Shown here one piece after another: positions 34,030 to 41,642 of a stretch of 64,000 nt of DNA. This stretch comes from Aliivibrio_A sp016764915 (lineage in GTDB: Bacteria > Pseudomonadota > Gammaproteobacteria > Enterobacterales > Vibrionaceae). Where the stretch lies: contig OZ245058.1 of NCBI GenBank assembly GCA_965224595.1, positions 558,001 through 622,000 of the forward strand, written 5' to 3'. The position numbers were made by a program, and so were the translations under genes. The notes under the pieces were generated by a model. That model ran no database searches, had not been told where the DNA came from, and saw only the letters and a list, made by a program, of their open reading frames with translations. Each line of letters starts with the position of its first letter. Within the stretch, counting starts at the first letter, position 1.

Positions 34030-34899
34030 ATGAGCAGCAATGTATTAGGGAAGAGCAGAAAAGTGATGGTTACTATGAACAGCTTGCGTGATAGCTTGAC
34101 CCCAGCTGAAAAAAGAATTGCGGATTACGTTATTGATCACTCAATCCAAGTGACTAAGCTTTCTATTGCGGAACTCTCACATGCCGTTAATGTTGGTGAA
34201 GCGACTATTATTCGTTTTTGTCGAACATTAGGACTTAAAGGGTTCCAAGAATTTAAAATGGAGTTGGCGATTGAAAACTCCAACAGCCAGCAGAATGAGC
34301 GATCTATTCTTGATTCGGATATTGCTCATAATGACAGCGCTGAACTTATTGGACAAAAGCTGCAAAACACCATCAATAACGTATTATCAGAGACTCTCAG
34401 TTTACTCAATTTCTCAACGCTAGAACAAGTTGCCCAAACGATTAAGCAGTGTAAAGGTATCTACTTCTTTGGTATTGGCTCTTCTGGCATTACTGCAGAG
34501 GAGGCAAAAAACAAATTCATGCGAATCGGATTTAATGTTGACGCTCTCAATAATAATCACTTTATGTATATGAAAGCCTCTCTACTGCAAAAAGGCGATT
34601 TAGCGATTGGTTTAAGCCACTCGGGCAGCTCAGTTGAGACCATTAAAGCACTCAGGTTAGCCAAGGAGTCAGGAGCAACAACGGTTGCTTTAACTCACAA
34701 TCCCCGTTCAAACATAGCCTCTCAAGCTGATTTTGTACTGATAAATGGCAATCGACAAGGCCATTTACAAGGGGACTCAATAGGCACCAAAATATCTCAA
34801 CTTTTTGTTCTTGATTTGCTTTATACTCTCATCGTTAAAGATGACGTGGTGGGCTCGCAACACAGAAAATTAAAAACCACCAAAGCATTAGATTCATAG
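34030..34899 (+). CDS. nanR: RpiR-family sialic acid regulator NanR
   Basis: A 289-residue regulator with an N-terminal HTH_6 domain (about 10-85, helix VNVGEATIIRFCRTLGLKG) and a C-terminal SIS domain (about 130-260, with FFGIGSSGITAEEAKNK and GLSHSGSSVETIK). Vibrio NanR proteins of this type repress nan genes and release DNA on binding ManNAc-6-phosphate. It is divergent from nanA and ends 25 bases before yfcL, with no terminator seen between them. It is unrelated to the GntR-type NanR of E. coli. Confidence 0.92.
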   Translation: MSSNVLGKSRKVMVTMNSLRDSLTPAEKRIADYVIDHSIQVTKLSIAELSHAVNVGEATIIRFCRTLGLKGFQEFKMELAIENSNSQQNERSILDSDIAHNDSAELIGQKLQNTINNVLSETLSLLNFSTLEQVAQTIKQCKGIYFFGIGSSGITAEEAKNKFMRIGFNVDALNNNHFMYMKASLLQKGDLAIGLSHSGSSVETIKALRLAKESGATTVALTHNPRSNIASQADFVLINGNRQGHLQGDSIGTKISQLFVLDLLYTLIVKDDVVGSQHRKLKTTKALDS

Positions 34900-34924
34900 T
34901 CCAAATAATAAGGTAGTAACAAAA

Positions 34925-35194
34925 ATGATTGTGCAATATGAAGAACAGCTGTTAGAACTTATTGATCAAGAGGTCGCGACAGCATCTGATGATGAACTCT
35001 TTGCTGGTGGTTACTTACGTGGACATATTTCGTTAGCTGCCGCAGACTGTGAAGCAAATGAAATAACGGATATCAACCAGTTTCAGCAAAAAATAGTGCA
35101 AAGCTTTCATGATTCTAAATCGGAGCTCACTCCAGCCGATCAAATTATTGTTAATGATATCTGGTTTGGGCTTGTGTCGAAAATATCCGTATAG
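34925..35194 (+). CDS. yfcL: YfcL family protein
   Basis: An 89-residue acidic, soluble protein matching E. coli YfcL in IASDDELFA-like and GYLRGHISLA segments (here ATASDDELFAGGYLRGH). Its function is unknown. In Escherichia it lies between epmC and mnmC. Here it is separated from epmC by the 11-kb sialic acid cluster and from mnmC by a second accessory block, and may be cotranscribed with nanR. Confidence 0.85.
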   Translation: MIVQYEEQLLELIDQEVATASDDELFAGGYLRGHISLAAADCEANEITDINQFQQKIVQSFHDSKSELTPADQIIVNDIWFGLVSKISV

Positions 35195-35509
35195 GATCCA
35201 ACCATAACAGAGCTGCTTTACCCCATTCATTATTTGGCGGCTCACTAATTACTACTCATCATCAGTCCAACTTCCTCGCTTATAACCTGTTTATTATCGT
35301 ATGAATCTTGATGCATACATTGAAAGTCTGTGAATATCAATAAGAATTTCTAATAAAAACCATTAAATTCATTAAGTTTAGGTGATCTGCCTTAATTTTT
35401 TGTGTAGCGGGCCGATGAGCTACTTGGCAACTCGATATAATGGTCGCATTACAAAAGTGTTACCTAAAACAATGCATTCAGCGTTTATGGGCAGAGGAAG
35501 TAGAGTGTT
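35195..35509. other. Intergenic region upstream of the chemoreceptor
   Basis: A 315-base AT-rich stretch without a gene. The only clear element is the sigma-28-like promoter at 35392-35418; the first 190 bases hold nothing I recognise. Confidence 0.7.
35392..35418 (+). promoter_or_regulatory. Sigma-28 (FliA)-type flagellar promoter
   Basis: TTAA, exactly 15 bases, then GCCGATGA. The FliA consensus is TAAA-N15-GCCGATAA, so 10 of 12 defined bases match with the correct spacing. It lies about 90 bases upstream of a chemoreceptor, the kind of gene this sigma factor controls. Confidence 0.7.
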
Positions 35510-37252
35510 ATGAACAAAATATCATTTAAAATCAAAGTATTTGGCGTTCTTTTTGCCATTATTTCAACGACGATTTTAACGTCGTATTTTAGTGTGAATT
35601 ACTATATTAGTGATGACATATTTAAGAGCGATACTAAGAATATTCACGCTCAGTTACAGTTGATTAAAAGTAACGTGATCACAGATCTAAACAATAAGAT
35701 ATTGATGATGGAAAATATCAATTTTGGTCTGCTTGATGTACCCGAAATCCAAGAGAAAACTGAATCGCATCAGGTAATGAAGGTGACTTTTGGTTTGGTA
35801 TTCGACCAAAACGGTGAAGTTGAAGACCCCGCTCAGATAAAAAAATATGTCGACCAACTGGTCGCTGCAAATGGTCAGGTAGTATTAAGTGAGGTCTATC
35901 TTGAAAGTGATAAACCCCTCATCAGTATCACAGTACCCCGCACTGATACAGAAGGCGATATCTTTGTTCTCGATCTTAGTCTTATTCAACAACAGTTGAG
36001 CAGGTCAGCCGTTGAAGGTAGCTATGTTGAACTCATCTCTCCGAACCAAACTGTTCTGTTCTCAAATAAGTCATCAGGAAATTTGATAGAACTTCCGGGC
36101 ACATTCGAGATAAGAGGCAAGCAGTGGCAGTTAAATGGTTATATTGACCAATCATTTATTCAGGAACATACCAACAGTTTAAATAATGCCATCACTATCG
36201 CACTGCTTATCTCTGCATTTATTCTTATTCCATTGGGTATTTTCTTTATTAACATGGCATTTAAACCCATTGTTACCTTAAGAGATATTGTGACTGACTT
36301 ATCGCAAGGTGAAGGTGACTTAACCAGACGAGTGGATGTACAAAGTAATGATGATCTGGGAAAAATAGCCGCTAGTATTAACCTGTTTATTGATAACTTG
36401 CAAAAAATGATGCTGGATGTTGATAAAGCGAATAAACAGATAGAGGAAGAGAGTAAGCAACTCAGTGAGCAGACCAACTCAAATCAATCATTATTAATGG
36501 CACACTCTAACGAAGCAGAGCAGATTGTAACTGCCATTACCGAGATGAGCTCTACTGCCGATTCTGTCGCTGAGAGTGCGGCATGTGCGGCTAAATTAAC
36601 TCAGCAGGCTAACAGTGAGGCTGAATCATCTAAAGAGGTGGTACAACAAGCGGCCAACAGCGTGTCAGCTTTAGTTAGTGAAGTCGAAAGTATGTCAATG
36701 TCTATCTCGACGATGAGTAAAGATACCGAGCAAATTGGGTCAGTACTTGAAGTAATAGGGGACATTGCAGGACAGACTAATTTACTTGCACTGAATGCGG
36801 CTATTGAAGCTGCTAGAGCAGGAGAGCAAGGACGAGGTTTCGCTGTTGTTGCTGATGAAGTTAGAGCACTGGCGGAGCGCACTCAGCAGAGCACGTCAGA
36901 GATTAATGTGATGTTAGCCAAACTTAGAGATGGCAGTAGCAATGTAGTGACTGCTATGGAGACCACAAAAGTAAGTTGTCAAGATACGGTAGATAACAAC
37001 AATAAAGTGATGACGTCACTGGATTCGATGATTAAGTCGGTGGTTGAAGTGAATGATCTAACCGTACAGATAGCCACCTCCGCTGAGGAGCAGAATTCTG
37101 TGACCGAAGAGATAGATCGTAACATGTTAGCGATACAAGATATGATTTCTCAGTTAAATAATAATGGCAGTGAAACGGTAAACAGTACCGAGCAATTAGC
37201 TGAAACCAGTGATAACTTGCATGAAATTGTAGGTCGATTCAAATTAAGCTAA
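35510..37252 (+). CDS. Methyl-accepting chemotaxis protein
   Basis: A 580-residue chemoreceptor. TM1 is about 8-30, followed by a periplasmic sensor of about 195 residues, TM2 (226-249), a HAMP domain (about 250-305) and the cytoplasmic signalling domain. The hairpin tip reads IAGQTNLLALNAAIEAARAGE. The sensor is not a family I can name; its IFVLDLSLI and GDIFVLDLS regions suggest a Cache-like fold. A GAGGAAG ribosome site and a sigma-28-like promoter precede it. Location beside the sialic acid genes raises the idea of a related ligand, but nothing in the sequence shows it. Confidence 0.93.
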   Translation: MNKISFKIKVFGVLFAIISTTILTSYFSVNYYISDDIFKSDTKNIHAQLQLIKSNVITDLNNKILMMENINFGLLDVPEIQEKTESHQVMKVTFGLVFDQNGEVEDPAQIKKYVDQLVAANGQVVLSEVYLESDKPLISITVPRTDTEGDIFVLDLSLIQQQLSRSAVEGSYVELISPNQTVLFSNKSSGNLIELPGTFEIRGKQWQLNGYIDQSFIQEHTNSLNNAITIALLISAFILIPLGIFFINMAFKPIVTLRDIVTDLSQGEGDLTRRVDVQSNDDLGKIAASINLFIDNLQKMMLDVDKANKQIEEESKQLSEQTNSNQSLLMAHSNEAEQIVTAITEMSSTADSVAESAACAAKLTQQANSEAESSKEVVQQAANSVSALVSEVESMSMSISTMSKDTEQIGSVLEVIGDIAGQTNLLALNAAIEAARAGEQGRGFAVVADEVRALAERTQQSTSEINVMLAKLRDGSSNVVTAMETTKVSCQDTVDNNNKVMTSLDSMIKSVVEVNDLTVQIATSAEEQNSVTEEIDRNMLAIQDMISQLNNNGSETVNSTEQLAETSDNLHEIVGRFKLS

Positions 37253-37283
37253 TTAATAATAGCTTTACACTTTATTACAAAGA

Positions 37284-37312
37284 TTGACATTGAATTACCC
37301 ATAAAGTAGTAG
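37284..37312 (+). promoter_or_regulatory. Sigma-70-like promoter of the EF-hand gene
   Basis: TTGACA (37284-37289), 17-base spacer, TAGTAG (37307-37312). The gene's GGAGG ribosome site and ATG follow within 30 bases. Confidence 0.5.
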
Positions 37313-37340
37313 TGTTAATGAGCATCCAAACGGAGGATAT

Positions 37341-37667
37341 ATGATGAATATTAACGCTTATGTAATCATTGCTCTAACTACTACTTGCCTGTTAACTGCC
37401 AATATAGCGATCGCTAAAAATGGGCAGCAGTGGAACAACAATATGCCTAATTTTACTCAAATTGATAACAACAGTGACGATATGATTGATGTCAGTGAGT
37501 TTGACCAATTTCGTGAGCAAAGAATCAGCGAACGAAAAGCTGAAGGGCGTCGAATGAAAAATCTTAACAAAAATACTATGTTTACCATGATCGATAGTAA
37601 TGGTGATGGGGTGATTAGCTCTGCAGAGTTTACTCAGCACCAACAAAGCAATCGTAAATTCTGGTAA
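37341..37667 (+). CDS. Small secreted EF-hand calcium-binding protein
   Basis: A 108-residue protein with a signal peptide (cleavage near ANIAIA-KNG) and two EF-hand loops: DNNSDDMIDVSE (42-53) and DSNGDGVISSAE (85-96). Each loop has the acidic residues at positions 1, 3, 5 and 12. The second is a canonical loop, so calcium binding is likely. It has GGAGG just upstream (ATG at 37341 or 37344), its own promoter and a strong terminator, so it is a single-gene unit. Its role is unknown. Confidence 0.85.
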   Translation: MMNINAYVIIALTTTCLLTANIAIAKNGQQWNNNMPNFTQIDNNSDDMIDVSEFDQFREQRISERKAEGRRMKNLNKNTMFTMIDSNGDGVISSAEFTQHQQSNRKFW

Positions 37668-37680
37668 CTGCATTTTACGG

Positions 37681-37723
37681 AAAGGCTATCTGATAAAGCC
37701 CATTAGGTAGCCTTTATTTTTTC
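37681..37723 (+). terminator. Terminator after the EF-hand gene
   Basis: A 14-base stem (AAAGGCTATCTGAT with ATTAGGTAGCCTTT, two G-U pairs), loop of 7 bases, then ATTTTTTC. It starts 13 bases after the stop. Confidence 0.88.
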
Positions 37724-37791
37724 AATAAACTGCCCGCATTAAACCCGATAAGAATTATGAGAGTTATCTCTCATTTTTATTCTCTCGACTT

Positions 37792-37804
37792 GAAGTTAAA
37801 CTCC
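37792..37804. promoter_or_regulatory. NanR-like operator upstream of the YhcH/NanQ gene
   Basis: GAAGTTAAACTCC, one base from a perfect palindrome. The opposite strand reads TTTATGGAGTTT..., which is shared over 12 bases with a copy at the nanA promoter. It lies 61 bases before the start codon. Confidence 0.6.
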
Positions 37805-37865
37805 ATAAATATAATTATAAATGAAGTAAAGTCACTATGAGTTGTTTAATTGAAAAGGAATGAAG

Positions 37866-38333
37866 ATGATATTTGGACACTTAGATGATAGAAGCAGAGA
37901 TCACCTGCTATCGAATGGAATTGCTCGTAGTGTGGCGTTTTTGCGCACGACTGATCTGTCTGAGTTATCGATAGGACGTCATGAGATTGATGGCGACAAG
38001 ATCTACGCTAATGTTATGGAGTTTGAAACGAGCGAATCAAACAAAAAAATGGCGGAAGTTCATCAAGAGTATACTGATGTGCAGTGTTTGATTTTTGGCG
38101 AAGAGAAAATTGAGTTTGCTCTGTACGATAAACGAAACCCTGTCGCTCAAGAATACGATAAAGAGGGCGATTATTATCTGGTTGAAAGCATGCGAAATCA
38201 ATGCGAGTTAGTTTTAGAACCGAATATGTTTGCCATTTTTTTTCCGCAGCAGCCACATAAGCCAGGTTGTTTGGTTTCAACCACGCAAGTGATAAAAAAG
38301 ATTGTCATTAAAGTGCACAAAACAGCACTGTAG
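37866..38333 (+). CDS. nanQ: YhcH/NanQ family protein (sialic acid anomerase type)
   Basis: A 155-residue cupin-like protein similar to E. coli YhcH/NanQ, which speeds the alpha/beta conversion of sialic acid inside the cell. Family segments are VHQEYTDVQCLIFGEEKI, with conserved metal-binding His and Glu, and MFAIFFPQQPHKPGC. I chose the ATG at 37866 because AAAAGGA lies 6 bases before it; one in-frame ATG at 37860 touches that site. It is 3 kb from the main cluster but has the same operator motif upstream. Confidence 0.88.
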   Translation: MIFGHLDDRSRDHLLSNGIARSVAFLRTTDLSELSIGRHEIDGDKIYANVMEFETSESNKKMAEVHQEYTDVQCLIFGEEKIEFALYDKRNPVAQEYDKEGDYYLVESMRNQCELVLEPNMFAIFFPQQPHKPGCLVSTTQVIKKIVIKVHKTAL

Positions 38334-38343
38334 TTTCGATACG

Positions 38344-39435
38344 TTATACAGTTACTAATTGACCTTGATGCATCTCTACCCGGTTTCGTCCTAAGTCTTT
38401 TGCTTGATAAAGGGCTAAATCGGCTTGGTGTAGAAGCTGCATTAATGTTTCACCATGAGAAAACTGGGCAATACCGATGCTGATGGTATTGTGAAATTTC
38501 TGATTAGATCCAACTTCTATTTCGAGTTTACCTACTTTATGACGAAGGTTTTCGGCTAATACTTGCGCTGAGTGTAATGTCGTTTCAGGTAAAACAATAA
38601 CAAACTCCTCTCCACCATATCGAGCCAAGCAATCGCTGGAGCGAAGGTTACTATCTAGAGTATGAGCGACCAGCTTGATGGCACTATCACCAATAATATG
38701 ACCATAAGTGTCATTCACTTTTTTGAAGTTATCAATATCAACCAACAATAGACTCAGTGGCTTGTTGTAGCGTTGAGCGCATTCGATTAACTCCTCGCCA
38801 ACTGCCATGAAAGTACGTCTATTACTGATGCCGGTGAGTACATCTTGAGTGGCCAACATTTCTAATATTTTTGCTTGACGTTTGATCGATAAATTAAAGA
38901 TATGCATGACCAAAAAATTTTCAATGAGTACGGCCATAATGGTGTAGCTAAAAAGTGTTTGTGTATTTGCTGCAGATAATATGACATACGGATTTTCGGT
39001 TACCCAATCATTACAAATAAAAAACGTGACGCCGCCGAGTAAGATAATGGATGCTTTTTCGAGATGTTCTTTCTCATTGAAAAGTAAAAATACGCCAGAT
39101 GGTAGAATTAAGTAATAGAAATGGAAACCGACATTGGCTGTGAAAACCTGAGTGGTTAATATAAAAATGTGCAGAATAAAGATGCTTAATAACCAGAGCT
39201 TCGCGGTTCGATAGTGTTTTTTATAAGTGAAGAGGAGAGTCAATGCATAGCAGCTGATGAAAAACAGATTAAGTACCGCGACGATAGGGGCATTTAAAAC
39301 ATAGTAGTAGTAAGTGGTGTATACAAAAGCCAAACCACAGGTGATTAAGGTCATTGCGTTGGTGATTTTGATTTTGTCAGCTGTTTGGCCCGATGTTCCA
39401 GAAACACCCAGATTAATAATCTTTGTTAAGGCCAT
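38344..39435 (-). CDS. Membrane-bound GGDEF diguanylate cyclase
   Basis: A 363-residue protein. Residues about 25-190 hold around six membrane segments without an obvious extracytoplasmic domain. The C-terminal GGDEF domain (about 195-355) has the active-site GGEEF and an intact inhibitory site RSSD nine residues before it, so product feedback is expected. It converges on the YhcH/NanQ gene with a 10-base gap and no terminator. The membrane sensor input is not recognisable. Confidence 0.9.
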   Translation of the reverse strand: MALTKIINLGVSGTSGQTADKIKITNAMTLITCGLAFVYTTYYYYVLNAPIVAVLNLFFISCYALTLLFTYKKHYRTAKLWLLSIFILHIFILTTQVFTANVGFHFYYLILPSGVFLLFNEKEHLEKASIILLGGVTFFICNDWVTENPYVILSAANTQTLFSYTIMAVLIENFLVMHIFNLSIKRQAKILEMLATQDVLTGISNRRTFMAVGEELIECAQRYNKPLSLLLVDIDNFKKVNDTYGHIIGDSAIKLVAHTLDSNLRSSDCLARYGGEEFVIVLPETTLHSAQVLAENLRHKVGKLEIEVGSNQKFHNTISIGIAQFSHGETLMQLLHQADLALYQAKDLGRNRVEMHQGQLVTV

Positions 39436-39625
39436 TATTTTACTCTTTTGTAGCGACTAGGTTAACGTGAAGTGTCGGGATTCTACTTGAAAAGCAACTA
39501 AAGAGCTAATGACCATTGGCAGAATAAGGGGTATATTCGATAATGTTCTATGATATTAATTGAATAGACATATATTTTTCTTATCACTGCTCTAATGACC
39601 TTAAAATAGAGTAAACACTCAGCTT

Positions 39626-41422
39626 CTACTTTAAGTTTAGCTTTTTCAACTGTCGATAGAGTGTGTTTCTACTTATCCCCAGTTGCCTTGCCGTCTTACT
39701 TATATTGCCCTGATTCGCTTTGAAGGTGTTGACTAATCTTGAAGTAAGAGAGTGCTTTAAGGTAATGACTTGTTCTGGTTTATGTTCGATTTCGATTGAC
39801 CGTTGGCTACTAATTATTTGTGCCATGAGGTGCTCAGGGAGGTCGTCAATATCTAAACTCTGTTTATTGTCTGACAAGAGAGTGGTGACTTTCATTAGAT
39901 TGTCGAGTTCTCGCAAATTCCCCGGCCAGCCGTAGTGTGTCAAAGTAGCCAGTAATTGGGAAGAGAGAGATTGGTTAGTCTGTGCATACTTGCTGTGCAG
40001 TGATTGAATCAGCGCTTTGATGTCTTTTCGTTCTCTTAGAGGAGGTAGGTTAATGGTTAAACCATTGAGTCGGTAGTATAAGTCCTCTCTAAATTCACCT
40101 TGCTCCACTTGTTGTTGCAAATTTTTATGAGTAGCTGCAATTATCTGAATGTCCACTTTCACAATGCTATTACTACCTACTGGGGCAACTTCTCGTTCTT
40201 GCAATACTCGAAGTAATCGACACTGCGCAGAGAGTGGCATTTCAGCTATCTCATCAAGAAATAAAATACCCCCATCTGCCTGCCTTATTTTGCCTAAATA
40301 ACCTTGACGATTGGCTCCAGTAAATGCGCCTGCTGCGTAACCAAACAGTTCTGATTCAAGTAACTCTTGGGGGAGCGATCCACAGTTAACCGCTACTAAT
40401 GGCTGATTTTTCCTAGAACTACATCGATGCAACTGCTTAATAAATTCCTCTTTCCCGGTGCCCGTCTCTCCAAAAACCAACAGCGGGATCTCTTTATTGA
40501 TGACTCGGCATGCTTGCTGCCATACCTGTTCAACTCGATTGTCACCTAGGTGCAGTTTGGGCGAAGAAAACAGAGTACGTTTAGGTTTATTAAGTGATTG
40601 GCAAGTAAAAATAAGCTCTTGGTTATCAGTCAGTAGAGTCGTGTGTTGGTTTATCTCTGGCGGCCATTTATTTGGTAGGAAGGGTTCAAAATTGTTGCCA
40701 ATCATGCTGTTTCGGTTGAGCAATTTTTTTGCCATCGTATTACAAGCAAGTACATTGCCACTTTCGTTGGTGACAATTACGCCCTGCCAGCCAGATTGAA
40801 GCAGTGTTGGAGTGAGCGCTACGTCAAAGCGATAACTGCCATGGGGAGTGTGATCCATTAAAGAGGCTTCTATCTGTTGCACCATAGATTGTACGAGTAA
40901 GCTGATCTGCTGATTGTGTACCTGCTGCTCACTGGTGATGTCTAATACGCCAACTATTTCATTGGTAGCAGAATAGATAGGGCTGGCGGTACAGCTTAAA
41001 AATCGGTGTTGAGTGATAAAATGTTGATTGCCGATGATGCTGGTCAATTGTTGATTATTAAGTGCAGTGCCAATGGCGTTGGTGCCTTTTTGCTCCTCTT
41101 GCCAACAAACACCAGACTCCAAAGCGATGTCAGTGAGCTTATGAGCAAAGTGCTCTTGTCCCCAAGATGCAAGAATAACCCCTTTGGTATCAGCAAGAAT
41201 TAATCGGCTGTGTGTACGTGCTAAAGTTTGATCAAAAAGGGGAAGGGCATGCTGCTCTATAGTCTGAATTAATAACGTAGAGTCATGGCGACGCTGTTTT
41301 AAATCAGAATTTGACAAGCGAAAATGCTCAGGTGTCACGCTCTCTTTTAGCCCGGCAAATCGACTGCGTTGCCATGATGAATCAAGCCATGACTCTTGCT
41401 CTTTATTGGTTCGAATATTCAT
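39626..41422 (-). CDS. Sigma-54-dependent activator, AcoR-like
   Basis: A 598-residue regulator. N-terminal GAF-type sensor (about 65-195), a PAS-like middle (about 205-275), an AAA+ domain with Walker A GETGTGKEEF, the sigma-54 contact loop GAFTGA and Walker B GGILFLDEIAEM, and a C-terminal Fis-type helix-turn-helix (NISKTARQLGISRNTLYRQL). It is divergent from an AldB-type aldehyde dehydrogenase gene that carries a sigma-54 promoter, so this is the likely target. AcoR-like proteins often respond to acetoin, alcohols or aldehydes; the ligand here is not shown. Confidence 0.92.
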   Translation of the reverse strand: MNIRTNKEQESWLDSSWQRSRFAGLKESVTPEHFRLSNSDLKQRRHDSTLLIQTIEQHALPLFDQTLARTHSRLILADTKGVILASWGQEHFAHKLTDIALESGVCWQEEQKGTNAIGTALNNQQLTSIIGNQHFITQHRFLSCTASPIYSATNEIVGVLDITSEQQVHNQQISLLVQSMVQQIEASLMDHTPHGSYRFDVALTPTLLQSGWQGVIVTNESGNVLACNTMAKKLLNRNSMIGNNFEPFLPNKWPPEINQHTTLLTDNQELIFTCQSLNKPKRTLFSSPKLHLGDNRVEQVWQQACRVINKEIPLLVFGETGTGKEEFIKQLHRCSSRKNQPLVAVNCGSLPQELLESELFGYAAGAFTGANRQGYLGKIRQADGGILFLDEIAEMPLSAQCRLLRVLQEREVAPVGSNSIVKVDIQIIAATHKNLQQQVEQGEFREDLYYRLNGLTINLPPLRERKDIKALIQSLHSKYAQTNQSLSSQLLATLTHYGWPGNLRELDNLMKVTTLLSDNKQSLDIDDLPEHLMAQIISSQRSIEIEHKPEQVITLKHSLTSRLVNTFKANQGNISKTARQLGISRNTLYRQLKKLNLK

Positions 41423-41430
41423 CTCATCCC

Positions 41431-41466
41431 TGTGTCATATCGTTACACTTTTGGTGTGTCAAAACG
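41431..41466. promoter_or_regulatory. Tandem 12-base repeats, likely activator binding sites
   Basis: TGTGTCATATCG (41431-41442) and TGTGTCAAAACG (41455-41466) match at 10 of 12 positions and are 24 bases apart, on the same face of the helix to within about a quarter turn. They lie 115-150 bases upstream of the sigma-54 -24 element, the usual place for enhancer sites. Confidence 0.5.
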
Positions 41467-41578
41467 GAACAGATGAACAGTGTTGAACAACAACCTGATC
41501 CCGCTTAAGTAAAACCGTTATCCCTATTTTGGTTCACTAATCATAGTTTTACATTTTATTAACATCAAGTATTTCTCT

Positions 41579-41595
41579 TTGGCCCAAGGTTTGCC
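41579..41595 (+). promoter_or_regulatory. Sigma-54 promoter of the aldehyde dehydrogenase gene
   Basis: TTGGCCCAAGGTTTGCC matches YTGGCACGRNNNTTGCW except at three positions and keeps the strict GG-N10-GC spacing (GG at 41581, GC at 41593). Transcription should start near 41606, about 37 bases before the ATG. Confidence 0.8.
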
Positions 41596-41642
41596 TTATC
41601 AACATTGAAAGTAATCACTTTATTTTACAAGGAAGACAAACC

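Noticed and set aside
23667..34899. Integrative island with defined attachment sites around the sialic acid genes
   Set aside because: I found no integrase, no tRNA gene and no direct repeats at the borders. The insertion idea rests on gene order only.
35413..35441. Sigma-70 promoter with TATAAT at 35436 before the chemoreceptor
   Set aside because: No acceptable -35 at 16-18 bases upstream, while the overlapping sigma-28 pattern has exact spacing and fits the gene.
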